Translations under genes and position numbers: made by a program
Source of the DNA: a virus
Virus record (IMG/VR): IMGVR_UViG_3300027302_000005
Location: 1 to 64,000 of that record
DNA length: 64,000 bases
Direction: 5' to 3' (one strand)
Notes under the pieces: model-generated
Database searches by the model: none
Told to the model about the DNA's origin: nothing
What the model saw: only the letters and a program-made list of their open reading frames with translations
Part shown: positions 6,228-13,684 of the stretch, in pieces
Layout: the number at the start of each line of letters is the position of its first letter
Numbering within the stretch: the first letter of the stretch is position 1

Positions 6228-7115
6228 ATGCGTGGATACAAAGTTTTCAATTCTGACTGGACTTGCCGTGGATTCCAGTTTGCTGTAGGTGAAACCTATA
6301 CCCTACCTAAAGGACAAAAACCAATTGCTTGTAAGCGAGGATTTCACTTCTGCGAACGTGCAGTGGATTGTTTCAATTACTATTCTTTTAACCCCTCTAA
6401 TAAGGTGGCAGTTGTTGAGGCTGTAGGGGAGGTTGTTACAGATGGGGATAAATCCTGCACAAACTCCTTGAGGATTGTTGAGGAAGTTAGTTGGGAGAAG
6501 CTGTTGACTATTGTGAATACAGGGGTTGGTAACTCTGGTTACCAAAACTCTGGTAACCAAAACTCTGGTGACTGGAACTCTGGTAACCAAAACTCTGGTG
6601 ACCAAAACTCCGGTAACCGAAACTCTGGTAACCAAAACTCTGGTAACCGAAACTCTGGTAACCGAAACTCTGGTGACCAAAACTCTGGTGACCGAAACTC
6701 TGGTAACCAAAACTCTGGTAACCAAAACTCTGGTATCCGAAACTCTGGTGACTGGAACTCTGGTAACTGGAACTCTGGTAACTGGAACTCTGGTAGCCTA
6801 AACAGCAACACGCCAGATACAATCAGGATATTTAACAGAGAAATCAAACGCTCCGAGTGGGAAAAGGCAAACATTCCTGACTTCTTTTATTTTAATTTGA
6901 CAACTTTTGTTTTTGAATATGCAATGACACAAGAAGAAAAAGAACAAAACAAGAGATGGGAGAATGTTGGTGGATACTTGAAAACCTTAGACTACAAAGA
7001 AGCATGGCAAGAAAGTTACCGGAAAGCCAGTCAGGAAGATAAGGACAAAGTGAAGAAACTACCTAACTTTGATGCAGATGTATTCTTTGAGATTACAGGG
7101 ATTCGTGTAGAATAA
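6228..7115 (+). CDS. DUF7666-type protein with pentapeptide-like repeats (295 aa)
   Basis: The start is ATG 6228 with GAGAGA 8 nt upstream; the TTG at 6198 lies in the leader hairpin. Residues 1-95 (RGYKVFNSDWTCRGFQFAVG, GFHFCERAVDCFNYY) match a phage domain of unknown function I know as DUF7666. Next come about 18 five-residue units of the type NSG(N/D)(Q/R/W), likely a right-handed beta-helix. A charged C-terminal domain of about 100 residues ends the protein. Pentapeptide-repeat proteins can mimic DNA or act as scaffolds, but no activity is claimed. Confidence 0.75.
   Translation: MRGYKVFNSDWTCRGFQFAVGETYTLPKGQKPIACKRGFHFCERAVDCFNYYSFNPSNKVAVVEAVGEVVTDGDKSCTNSLRIVEEVSWEKLLTIVNTGVGNSGYQNSGNQNSGDWNSGNQNSGDQNSGNRNSGNQNSGNRNSGNRNSGDQNSGDRNSGNQNSGNQNSGIRNSGDWNSGNWNSGNWNSGSLNSNTPDTIRIFNREIKRSEWEKANIPDFFYFNLTTFVFEYAMTQEEKEQNKRWENVGGYLKTLDYKEAWQESYRKASQEDKDKVKKLPNFDADVFFEITGIRVE
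6526..6795 (+). repeat. 15-bp tandem repeat within the coding region
   Basis: About 18 head-to-tail copies of a 15-bp unit close to AACTCTGGTAACCAA encode the NSG(N/D)x pentapeptides. Variation is confined almost wholly to the fourth and fifth codons (GGT-AAC/GAC, CAA/CGA/TGG). The unit lacks stop codons in several frames of both strands, so long false ORFs appear across it. Copy number should vary by slippage or recombination. Confidence 0.9.
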
Positions 7116-7132
7116 TTCTCTGTCAAGAATTA

Positions 7133-7161
7133 TTGACAAGCAAGGATGCTTCCTATATCAT
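7133..7161 (+). promoter_or_regulatory. promoter with AGGA palindrome in spacer
   Basis: TTGACA (7133-7138) and TATCAT (7156-7161) are 17 bp apart. The -35/spacer junction holds AAGCA-AGGA-TGCTT (7138-7151), a palindrome with an AGGA centre shared with the promoters at 13224 and 29823. Confidence 0.7.
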
Positions 7162-7196
7162 CCTCCTATTCCATCAACAAACAACGGAACATTGAT

Positions 7197-7385
7197 ATGA
7201 GCATCTACCAAGAAAACGGCTACACCTGTCGTAAGGATTATCTTTCTTCTCTTGCAGAAGAATACGGTGTAGATTACCAAACTGTAGCTTGCTTGGCTGC
7301 ATTACTTGGCTGTGAGGAGGATTTTGACGCTTTGGTTAGTGCTGTAGAAGATATTGCTTGTCAGATTGAAGACGGGGAGATGTAA
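7197..7385 (+). CDS. hypothetical protein (62 aa)
   Basis: ATG 7197 lies 35 bp after the -10 of the 7133 promoter; the longer frame from 7146 would start inside the promoter. The acidic product (MSIYQENGYTCRKDYLSSLA...) includes YGVDYQTVACLAALLG, a helix that could belong to a small HTH, but evidence is thin. Its stop is 1 nt before the next ATG. Confidence 0.65.
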   Translation: MSIYQENGYTCRKDYLSSLAEEYGVDYQTVACLAALLGCEEDFDALVSAVEDIACQIEDGEM

Positions 7386-7386
7386 C

Positions 7387-7815
7387 ATGAACAGTAAGAT
7401 TGAAGAAGTTACAATGTATCGCACAGCAGATGGAAAGCTTCATTGCAGCCTACGTTCTGCTGAGATGCACCAAGAAGACGAGGAGCTTGGTGAGAAGGCT
7501 ACATCATTACTGAGAAGTGGAATAAGTTTGTATCAGTCTTTGCTTGCGATTGACCGTTACAAACGTCTTGAAATGTACGACGAAGATGAACTAAATCTTT
7601 TGAAGAATACATATCACACAACAGGTGTGATTGTCAGTCATTTACAATGTTGTGAAAAGCCTGTATATTTCCCAATAGAAATATGTTGCAACCTGTCAGT
7701 CTGGTTGTATGGTAACGAAGGGCATTGGAGTAGTCCACGTGGATATGGAAGCTGGTGTACTCTCGATGATGTTATCCGCTACCTGAAACGTACATTCGAT
7801 AAAGAGGGGATGTAA
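7387..7815 (+). CDS. hypothetical protein (142 aa)
   Basis: ATG 7387 with GGGGAG upstream is preferred to the upstream in-frame start at 7354, which lies within the previous gene. The protein (MNSKIEEVTMYRTADGKLHC...) is mixed alpha/beta. Its N-terminal 'YRTADGKLHxSLRSAEMHQ' segment is reminiscent of small phage proteins of unknown function. Function unknown. Confidence 0.65.
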   Translation: MNSKIEEVTMYRTADGKLHCSLRSAEMHQEDEELGEKATSLLRSGISLYQSLLAIDRYKRLEMYDEDELNLLKNTYHTTGVIVSHLQCCEKPVYFPIEICCNLSVWLYGNEGHWSSPRGYGSWCTLDDVIRYLKRTFDKEGM

Positions 7816-7816
7816 C

Positions 7817-8032
7817 ATGGGTACTCGCTATAACATCAGCTTGCAAGACATCAAGAAAGCCGGATTGGTTGTACAATACCGGGAAGATACCCAACTATAC
7901 CATGTTGTCGGTGGGATTTGCGGTTGGGATTTCTCTAGTTACGGTGGGAAGGATTTTTCTGGCCCTAACATTGGAAAACCAGAACTGAATTGGTTCTTCA
8001 AAGGGTTAGACATAACCCCGGAGTATTACTGA
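7817..8032 (+). CDS. hypothetical protein (71 aa)
   Basis: The ATG follows GAGGGGATGTAAC and begins 1 nt after the previous stop. The Gly/Tyr/Trp-rich product (MGTRYNISLQDIKKAGLVVQ...) has no known domain. It is coupled to the next gene, whose ATG lies 1 nt after this stop. Function unknown. Confidence 0.65.
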   Translation: MGTRYNISLQDIKKAGLVVQYREDTQLYHVVGGICGWDFSSYGGKDFSGPNIGKPELNWFFKGLDITPEYY

Positions 8033-8033
8033 C

Positions 8034-8489
8034 ATGGGAACAAATCACTACCTCGTCTATCCTGAACAAGTGGATGTTGAATGTCGTTGCTGTGGCCACG
8101 TAAAGACAGAACACAAGAAGCTTCATCTCGGTAAGAGTAGCTGTGGGTGGGTGTATAGCTTACATATCTATCCCCACGACAAAGACTTCCCTATCTCATC
8201 CCTTGATGACATGCTTAGTAAGATTAGTGATGTGGTTGAAAAGGGTGGGTGGATTGAAAATGAATACGAGGAGAAGCTTACGAAGGATGAATGGCTCAAA
8301 ATCGTAAAAGATTGCTCCCACCCTATCCCAATTGAGGAGCGCGAAAAGATTGCTGGCTCTAAGTGGCAGTATCATGCGCGTTACAAAAACCCACACGGCC
8401 CAAACAACTTGTACAGGCATCACATTGATGGGTTCTGTATTGGGTATGGTGAAGGGACTTGGGACTTATTTGTTGGAGACTTTTCGTGA
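8034..8489 (+). CDS. hypothetical protein with putative zinc knuckle (151 aa)
   Basis: Residues 15-25 contain CRCCGHVKTEHKK, a Cys/His cluster that could bind zinc, followed by a Trp/Lys-rich body and HARYKNPHGPNNLYRHHIDG. Similar small Cys-rich proteins are common in phage early regions. No catalytic motif is seen and function is unknown. The stop overlaps the next gene's GTG (GTGA). Confidence 0.65.
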   Translation: MGTNHYLVYPEQVDVECRCCGHVKTEHKKLHLGKSSCGWVYSLHIYPHDKDFPISSLDDMLSKISDVVEKGGWIENEYEEKLTKDEWLKIVKDCSHPIPIEEREKIAGSKWQYHARYKNPHGPNNLYRHHIDGFCIGYGEGTWDLFVGDFS

Positions 8490-8692
8490 ACCGTTTACAA
8501 TTCGTCACTATCAAAGATAGTGATAAAATTAAAGTTGTCAGGTATCACCTAGTCTATAAACACACCCAACCTATTGGTTGGATTGAACACGAGAAAGATG
8601 ATTGGAATAGTTGGTATTTTTATTCTGATGAAGGTGTGCTGCTAGATACTTCAGATATGAAAGCTATTATTGCAAAGATTGAGAGTTTGTGA
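8486..8692 (+). CDS. hypothetical protein (68 aa), GTG start
   Basis: GTG 8486 overlaps the preceding stop (GTGA) and has GGAG 7 nt upstream, better than the in-frame start at 8459. The product (NRLQFVTIKDSDKIKVVRYH...) is a small beta-rich protein. Function unknown. Confidence 0.6.
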   Translation: MNRLQFVTIKDSDKIKVVRYHLVYKHTQPIGWIEHEKDDWNSWYFYSDEGVLLDTSDMKAIIAKIESL

Positions 8693-8964
8693 TGTACCCC
8701 TTAATCAAGAAACGTGATTTCACTGTCATCAAGCGTTATTGGGACTATGAGAACAATTGTGAACCAACATATCCATTCCCCTGCATTGTCTGGTGGAAGA
8801 AAGGAAATGACATTGATGGATATTGGTACAAGGGAGAAGCATTGTGTAGAGACTTCCCAAATGGGGAGGTTGTGACGATTGCTTCTAGTAAAGATCACTT
8901 GGTTGACAGGTTGTATGACATTTACATTGAAATGTGGGAAGAGAGGGGCGATGAAATTACATGA
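8692..8964 (+). CDS. hypothetical protein (90 aa)
   Basis: The start overlaps the preceding stop (TGATG). The product (MYPLIKKRDFTVIKRYWDYE...) contains WWKKGNDIDGYWYKGEALC, an aromatic-rich beta segment, and no known motif. The next gene starts inside its last codons. Function unknown. Confidence 0.65.
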   Translation: MYPLIKKRDFTVIKRYWDYENNCEPTYPFPCIVWWKKGNDIDGYWYKGEALCRDFPNGEVVTIASSKDHLVDRLYDIYIEMWEERGDEIT

Positions 8965-9184
8965 AGCTATTGAAACCTTGATGCTTCCAGAGAATTATGA
9001 ACAGTGGACTCGCCCAATAAGCTGGAGAGGGTGTCAACAGGCTTTCTGCTTGAGTTCTGATAAACAGGATGTACAGATTGTACCGGGAAATGGCGGTGGA
9101 AGGAGTTACATGTCGTGTTCTGTCTCTGTATTGACAGGTGAATGGGAAATTGTAAGTCCCGATATTGTCCTTGATGGAGAGTGA
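8951..9184 (+). CDS. hypothetical protein (77 aa)
   Basis: ATG 8951 with GAGAGGGG 3 nt upstream overlaps the previous gene by 14 nt. The product (MKLHEAIETLMLPENYEQWT...) has an amphipathic N-terminal helix and a beta C-terminus ending SPDIVLDGE. It resembles small phage 'DUF-type' accessory proteins in size only. Function unknown. Confidence 0.65.
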   Translation: MKLHEAIETLMLPENYEQWTRPISWRGCQQAFCLSSDKQDVQIVPGNGGGRSYMSCSVSVLTGEWEIVSPDIVLDGE

Positions 9185-9185
9185 A

Positions 9186-9461
9186 ATGGGAATCTGGTTA
9201 GGTGTGGTTGTAGAAGCTACGACACGAAATGTCAAGCACATTAGCGTTGTGAAGATTGTTGAGGAAGTGAGTGCTGGACATGATTTTGTGTTCAGTAACA
9301 AACAATCCAGTCTGTTCTTCTCCCTCACAGTACATCAAGTGGTTTTCAGGATTGAACTTGACGGACAACATGCAATAAATTATTTAAATAAATTAAATAA
9401 AGCCTTGCAAGAGAAGTGTGAAAGCCATACAATAACGGCTGACAACTTGATTTTGTTTTAA
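9186..9461 (+). CDS. hypothetical protein (91 aa)
   Basis: ATG 9186 is preceded by GGAGAGTGAA and begins 1 nt after the previous stop. The product (MGIWLGVVVEATTRNVKHIS...) alternates strands and a helix (LDGQHAINYLNKLNKALQEK). Unknown function. Confidence 0.65.
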   Translation: MGIWLGVVVEATTRNVKHISVVKIVEEVSAGHDFVFSNKQSSLFFSLTVHQVVFRIELDGQHAINYLNKLNKALQEKCESHTITADNLILF

Positions 9462-9473
9462 GTGGAGACAACC

Positions 9474-9884
9474 ATGTTTGATACACACATCTTGCATCAA
9501 CACCGAGGCACACATTTCATTGATAGAAATGTTACAATCAACGAACATCGCGCTCCAACAGATAAGAGTGTTGCTTTGCTAAAAGAGATGGAGCAAGCTG
9601 CTGAAGACAAGCTCATCTGTCGTGGTGAAGTGAAGGATAATCTGCTTTCAGCACAGTGGGATGTGTTTGAAGATTATATGACAATGCGCCTTCGCTGTAT
9701 TGTCAGGGTGAAACTAAACGGTAAGGAACATTTACTGAAGTTCTACATCGACAGGGCTACAATGTATGAAGAACATGCTGTCTATGATGTAATACTGGAA
9801 AAGCTCTCGTCTCTTGTTGCTAAGGAAATCTTTATGGCATCCTCCGGTAACAAACCTGCTATGCAAACTATCTGGAGAAAGTGA
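9474..9884 (+). CDS. hypothetical protein (136 aa)
   Basis: ATG 9474 with GTGGAG 7 nt upstream is preferred over GTG 9462, which contains that SD. The product (MFDTHILHQHRGTHFIDRNV...) is alpha/beta with no recognised motif. Its stop overlaps the next ATG (TGATG). Function unknown. Confidence 0.65.
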   Translation: MFDTHILHQHRGTHFIDRNVTINEHRAPTDKSVALLKEMEQAAEDKLICRGEVKDNLLSAQWDVFEDYMTMRLRCIVRVKLNGKEHLLKFYIDRATMYEEHAVYDVILEKLSSLVAKEIFMASSGNKPAMQTIWRK

Positions 9885-10048
9885 TGCACAACTATATTGT
9901 AAAGATATGTGACTGGCACGGTCATAGGACAATTCACTGTGAAACTGAAGATGAAGTGTGGGTTGCGATAGGTAGTAGGGCTTTTGGTGGCCTATATGAA
10001 GTTTATTCCGAAACTGGAAAAGAATTGGCAATGTTCACAGTATTTTAG
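9884..10048 (+). CDS. small hypothetical protein (54 aa)
   Basis: The start is coupled to the preceding stop (TGATG, SD GGAGAAAG). The product (MHNYIVKICDWHGHRTIHCE...) is a compact beta-rich peptide with two Cys and four His residues. Function unknown. Confidence 0.55.
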   Translation: MHNYIVKICDWHGHRTIHCETEDEVWVAIGSRAFGGLYEVYSETGKELAMFTVF

Positions 10049-10057
10049 GAGAAACAC

Positions 10058-10243
10058 ATGAACACCATCTACATCCTTCTATTCATCGTTGGCAGCAGTA
10101 TTGCTCCAGACCGATATGAATCAATGACAAGTATTCAGCAAGAGTTTAGCAGCGAACAGTCTTGTAAAGATGCACTTGCAAGCCTAAATAAACAAGTGTA
10201 TCGTAAGGCTGATGTCCTTTCAGCGCAATGTGCGCGTAAATAA
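10058..10243 (+). CDS. putative exported small protein (61 aa)
   Basis: An AGGAG SD precedes ATG 10058. Residues 1-16 (MNTIYILLFIVGSSIAP) are hydrophobic and could be a signal peptide or membrane anchor, and the rest is polar with two Cys residues (SEQSCKDAL, SAQCARK) able to form a disulphide. It sits beside a second exported protein (10257), so both may act in the periplasm. Function unknown. Confidence 0.6.
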   Translation: MNTIYILLFIVGSSIAPDRYESMTSIQQEFSSEQSCKDALASLNKQVYRKADVLSAQCARK

Positions 10244-10256
10244 TTGAGGAAACGTA

Positions 10257-10568
10257 ATGAAACCAACTCTTGCTGTCGTATTACTGCTTGCTACATCCAG
10301 TGCTAATGCTGGAACATTTAACGAAACTCCTTGGTGCAACACTGTCCTCAAGTATGTCATGCGTGGCTTTGATGCTGCACATAACAAGAAAAAGACAGTG
10401 GAAAGCATTATTGCCATCCCTTCTCAACAAGAACGTTTGTTGGCATTGCAGGGGTGGCGTGCAGCTAAGGATGGCGTTACCAAGGCTCAGGCTTATGTGT
10501 ATTTTATGACACAGTGTTTGAGTGCTAATTCCAAGAATGATGAAGCCGATGAGAAGGAGAGCTTTTGA
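10257..10568 (+). CDS. putative periplasmic protein with signal peptide (103 aa)
   Basis: A classical Sec signal is visible: MKPTLAVVLLLATSSANA followed by G, with an A-N-A cleavage site near residue 18. The mature protein (~85 aa) has two Cys residues (WCNTVL and TQCLS) and resembles small host Rap1a/Tai-like immunity proteins in outline (two Cys, helical). That likeness is weak. An exclusion or lysis-timing role would be a guess. Confidence 0.65.
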   Translation: MKPTLAVVLLLATSSANAGTFNETPWCNTVLKYVMRGFDAAHNKKKTVESIIAIPSQQERLLALQGWRAAKDGVTKAQAYVYFMTQCLSANSKNDEADEKESF

Positions 10569-10861
10569 TGACATCTGATTTCAAAGAACTGACAGACGAA
10601 GAATACGCTCTGTTACAACCTATCCAAAAAGCTCAGTATCAGCGTGCTTATAACAAGCATTTCGGTATCTCTAAAGGAGCATCCGACGAAGCTTTTGTCA
10701 GTAAGAAACAGCTTCGTGATGCTATTCGTGACAAGTGCTTGGAATGCTGCTGTGAGCAACGTGGAGAAATTGCACAATGCCGGATTACGAAATGTCCTTT
10801 GTGGCAACATCGTCCGTATCAGAAGATGAAAATTGTAGACATCGAGGAAGAAGCAGCTTAA
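10568..10861 (+). CDS. zinc-binding phage protein (97 aa)
   Basis: The ATG overlaps the previous stop (TGATG). The C-terminal half has DKCLECCCEQRGEIAQC then CPLWQHRPYQ, a Cys cluster of the form CxxCC...C...CPLW found in many small phage and prophage proteins of unknown function. The N-terminal half is helical and Lys/Glu rich. A structural zinc site is likely; nucleic-acid binding is possible. Confidence 0.7.
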   Translation: MTSDFKELTDEEYALLQPIQKAQYQRAYNKHFGISKGASDEAFVSKKQLRDAIRDKCLECCCEQRGEIAQCRITKCPLWQHRPYQKMKIVDIEEEAA

Positions 10862-11022
10862 ACTGTTGTCAGGAATAGGGCTAGAATCTTTTAGCCCATA
10901 TAGCCACGTAATGACAGAGACACATAACAGCTTCAGGGAATACTAAGGTACTGCTTAGAAGCTATTGTGTTTTATTTCAATCAGGGCTATAATGCTTTTA
11001 CTAAACAGTTGGGAAACACAAC
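10862..11022 (+). promoter_or_regulatory. intergenic control region with promoter
   Basis: The stretch holds a hairpin, GGGCTA (10878-10883) and TAGCCC (10891-10896), which may end the upstream unit. AGCTTC and GAAGCT arms near 10930 and 10957 form another. A promoter then follows: TTGTGT (10965-10970), 17 bp, TATAAT (10988-10993). It drives the replication gene block from 11023. Confidence 0.6.
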
Positions 11023-11259
11023 ATGCACATCAAAATGACATCACTATCCATCCGTAATGGACATTGGTTAGCTACATTGGAAACTAAGCATCTGTTCTTT
11101 TGGAAGAACAAGATTATGGCTGCTGGAATCATTGGCAGTTCTGGTGAAGTGTTTGTGGACAATGCTTCTGTTGTATCGGATTATGCTGTAGATTGTGAAA
11201 GTGTTAAGAATGCCATTTATAAGCAATGGCGTTGTTTTTACATGCCAGAGGGGGATTGA
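11023..11259 (+). CDS. hypothetical protein (78 aa)
   Basis: First gene after the 10965 promoter. The ATG is preceded by GGGAAACACAAC. The product (MHIKMTSLSIRNGHWLATLE...) is beta-rich with conserved-looking aromatic residues. Its stop is 1 nt from the next ATG. Function unknown. Confidence 0.65.
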   Translation: MHIKMTSLSIRNGHWLATLETKHLFFWKNKIMAAGIIGSSGEVFVDNASVVSDYAVDCESVKNAIYKQWRCFYMPEGD

Positions 11260-11260
11260 A

Positions 11261-11554
11261 ATGCCTACACAGTTTTTGGCTGCACAAGTTGTAATTCCAG
11301 ATGATTACGATTGGTGGGATGAAAATGCAGAAGCCTATTACGTTTCTACAATCAATCGTGACTCTGATGTATGGGAAGGGGATATGTATTCTGAAACAAT
11401 TGTGTTTGAGTGGGATATTAAGAGCCAGAAGAAAGGGAAGATTTTGTATCAGACAAGTCATGCACGTAATAGCTTGTACTTGCACAAGCGTATAGTACAT
11501 GGTCTTGAGGAAAGTGGGATGAAATACATCGAAGAAATCAATAATCAGGAATGA
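11261..11554 (+). CDS. hypothetical protein (97 aa)
   Basis: ATG 11261 follows GGGGATTGAA. The product (MPTQFLAAQVVIPDDYDWWD...) is acidic at the N-terminus and Lys-rich later. It lies directly before the helicase gene (4-nt gap), so it may be a helicase accessory protein, but only position supports this. Confidence 0.6.
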   Translation: MPTQFLAAQVVIPDDYDWWDENAEAYYVSTINRDSDVWEGDMYSETIVFEWDIKSQKKGKILYQTSHARNSLYLHKRIVHGLEESGMKYIEEINNQE

Positions 11555-11558
11555 GAAC

Positions 11559-13220
11559 GTGGCATATCAAAAAGGTAAGACAATGAAACAAGCTGTACGT
11601 TATAACAACCGGGAAAAGCAAGAAACTATTGATGATGTTCTGTCATTGCCTTTCCTTGCAGTTCCAGAACGAGGAATGTGTCAAGAAGATGCTGAATACT
11701 TTGGTATTCGGTCTTCTGTAAGCGAGGCGGATGGAAAAACTATCACAGCAACATACTTCCCTTATTACAACAAGGAAGGTAATCTCACCGGCTTCAAGAA
11801 ACGTGATTGGACAGTTCCGAAAGAAGATGACTTCCATTTCACTGTGGTGGGGAATATCCGCATTTCTTGCCAAATGTTCGGACAGCACGTAGCAAAGCGT
11901 GGCTCTAAGGCAATCTACATTGCTGAAGGGGAGGAAGAAGTGGTGGCTATTCGCCGCTGCATCATCGACTCCTTGAAAGGGAGCCAGTGGGAAGGGAAGA
12001 TAAATCCTTCTGTTGTTGGCCTATCAATGGGAACAGCTAATGCTCAGGAGTGTGTTGCTCACAATGAAGATTTCATTCGTTCCGCCAAGGAAGAAGTGGT
12101 GTTGTGTTTGAACAATGACCATGCAACACCGAAAGAAACTCTGAAAGGTATTAAGAAAGGGAAGGAAGCAACAGAGGATATTGCAGCTTTCTTACTTCTT
12201 GACAATATGTCCACTGTCAAGTTGCCGCCAAACATCAATGATTTCCGTGAAGCCTACATGAAAGGACATGGCAAGTTGATGGGTAAGCGTCTTGCCTTTG
12301 AGCGAGAAACATATTCCCCTGAGAAGATTATTAGTGGGGACAGCGTTTCAATGGAAGAGTTGCTTCTCCCGTTGCAGGAGGGGGTGAAGGTTGATCGGTT
12401 CCCTAGGTTGATGGATAAGCTACACGGCTTTCGCCACATGCCCACAGGAGAGCTTACGCTGTATGCAGCTTTTTCGGGGGTGGGGAAGAGTACCGTTTGT
12501 CGTGAAGTGGCTTGGGAAATTATTCGTCAGACAGAGTTGTCCGTAGGGTTTATCTTCCTAGAAGAAACTCATGTTAAAACTCAACAGGCCATGCTTGCAC
12601 TTGAGCTTGGCATCCCGTTGAACAAGTTTCGCCGTGACCCGTTAGCTTGTGCTACGATGGAAGCTATTGAAAAAGCTAAGAATGCTGTACTGAGCAATGG
12701 ACGTACATACTTCCTTGACCATTTTGGCAGCATGAATGCGGAAAAGCTGATGAACCAGATTAAATATCTGCATTTCATCTGTGGCTGTCAGCACATTGTT
12801 CTTGACCACATTTCTATGGTCGTGTCTGGGCAAGAAAGTAACAACGAACGCAAGGATATTGATATTATTATGACCGAGTTGGCATCTTTTGTGTCAGCCA
12901 ACCCATGCCATATCCACGTTGTTAGTCACCTGAAGCGGGTGGAAGACCCTAATCTGTACAAGAAAAAGAAAGACGATGAAGAACCTCAACCATACTGGAG
13001 AGAATTGAATATTCAGTTGTTGCGTGGTAGTGGCGGGCTTGAACAGATGGCTTTCAATATCATTCTTGTTGAAAACGAAGTGATGCCAGACGGTACACGA
13101 GGGCGGGTGCGGCTGAAGCTTGGCAAGAACCGGGAATGGAGTGAGCTTGGTGTGTGTGATGTATTGATTCAAAAAGAAGACGGAAGGTTGCATAACGCAG
13201 AAGATGATTGTAGTTTCTAA
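11559..13220 (+). CDS. T7 gp4/Twinkle-like replicative helicase with degenerate Toprim domain (553 aa)
   Basis: The GTG at 11559 (AGGA 8 nt upstream) is used; ATG 11583 is an alternative. Residues ~115-230 form a Toprim-like domain: IYIAEGEEE (catalytic Glu region, 123-127) is kept, but the acidic DxD site reads LNND (184-187). Walker A is AFSGVGKST (304-312), with a FIFLEET strand and later LDHISMVVSG and VVSHLKR segments of the RecA-like hexameric helicase. No N-terminal CxxC zinc-binding domain, which T7 primase uses for template recognition, is present. Helicase activity is secure; primase activity is doubtful. Confidence 0.9.
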   Translation: MAYQKGKTMKQAVRYNNREKQETIDDVLSLPFLAVPERGMCQEDAEYFGIRSSVSEADGKTITATYFPYYNKEGNLTGFKKRDWTVPKEDDFHFTVVGNIRISCQMFGQHVAKRGSKAIYIAEGEEEVVAIRRCIIDSLKGSQWEGKINPSVVGLSMGTANAQECVAHNEDFIRSAKEEVVLCLNNDHATPKETLKGIKKGKEATEDIAAFLLLDNMSTVKLPPNINDFREAYMKGHGKLMGKRLAFERETYSPEKIISGDSVSMEELLLPLQEGVKVDRFPRLMDKLHGFRHMPTGELTLYAAFSGVGKSTVCREVAWEIIRQTELSVGFIFLEETHVKTQQAMLALELGIPLNKFRRDPLACATMEAIEKAKNAVLSNGRTYFLDHFGSMNAEKLMNQIKYLHFICGCQHIVLDHISMVVSGQESNNERKDIDIIMTELASFVSANPCHIHVVSHLKRVEDPNLYKKKKDDEEPQPYWRELNIQLLRGSGGLEQMAFNIILVENEVMPDGTRGRVRLKLGKNREWSELGVCDVLIQKEDGRLHNAEDDCSF

Positions 13221-13223
13221 GTA

Positions 13224-13252
13224 TTGACACAAGGATGTGTCTGTGTCATTAT
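13224..13252 (+). promoter_or_regulatory. promoter with AGGA palindrome in spacer
   Basis: TTGACA (13224-13229) and CATTAT (13247-13252) are 17 bp apart. GACACA-AGGA-TGTGTC (13226-13241) is a perfect 6-bp inverted repeat with AGGA centre overlapping the -35 and spacer, matching the elements at 7138 and 29829. Confidence 0.7.
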
Positions 13253-13288
13253 CCTTCTACACCAACAAACAATGCGTGGAGAAATAAG

Positions 13289-13627
13289 ATGTCCTTGACC
13301 AAACTTGAAATGTTGATTATTCGTGCCTGCAAGAGCCAAGACCCTATCAAACGTCTAACCTCGGTGTATCGTCGATTCTATAACTTCGGTGTGACAGATA
13401 GGGAAGATGTTTCACCACACGTTGCCGATATTTTAGGGCAAGTTGTTGATAAGTATTTTCCAATACTTCCTTCTAGGGTAGCTCGTGAACTGCTATCAAA
13501 CGACATTTGGTACAGATACGATAGTCCAACAGAGAAGTGTGTGCGTATGTTTATGAATCGTATCCGTTTTGAACGTGTAGATATGTGTCCAGAAGGTATG
13601 ATTTGGCCAAAGAAATATAGTGGTTGA
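13289..13627 (+). CDS. hypothetical protein (112 aa)
   Basis: ATG 13289 with TGGAG 7 nt upstream. The frame's earlier start at 13235 lies in the promoter. The basic, helical protein (MSLTKLEMLIIRACKSQDPI...) has RxxSVYRRFY and FMNRIRFERVD segments and sits between helicase and DNA polymerase. A nucleic-acid-related role is suggested only by location and charge. It is followed at once by a terminator. Confidence 0.65.
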   Translation: MSLTKLEMLIIRACKSQDPIKRLTSVYRRFYNFGVTDREDVSPHVADILGQVVDKYFPILPSRVARELLSNDIWYRYDSPTEKCVRMFMNRIRFERVDMCPEGMIWPKKYSG

Positions 13628-13652
13628 CATCTGCAACAACATGCCCGACAAT
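13624..13652 (+). promoter_or_regulatory. promoter for DNA polymerase
   Basis: TTGACA (13624-13629) and GACAAT (13647-13652) are 17 bp apart. The -10 overlaps the terminator stem at 13643-13662, so a transcript starting here would keep only the 3' arm and avoid the hairpin, while read-through RNA would form it. Confidence 0.55.
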
Positions 13653-13673
13653 ACGTTCGGGCTTTTTCTATTT
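13643..13673 (+). terminator. rho-independent terminator
   Basis: GCCCGA (13643-13648) and TCGGGC (13657-13662) form a 6-bp GC-rich stem with an 8-nt loop, followed by TTTTT and CTATTT. It separates the helicase unit from the polymerase gene. Confidence 0.8.
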
Positions 13674-13684
13674 AAGGGTTTGTA

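Noticed and set aside
6526-6795. CRISPR-like array
   Set aside because: The repeats are directly abutting 15-bp units without unique spacers and lie within a coding frame.
6303-6874. Overlapping long ORFs on both strands over the tandem repeat
   Set aside because: Explained by the stop-free 15-bp repeat; only the frame with DUF7666-like flanks and an SD is real.
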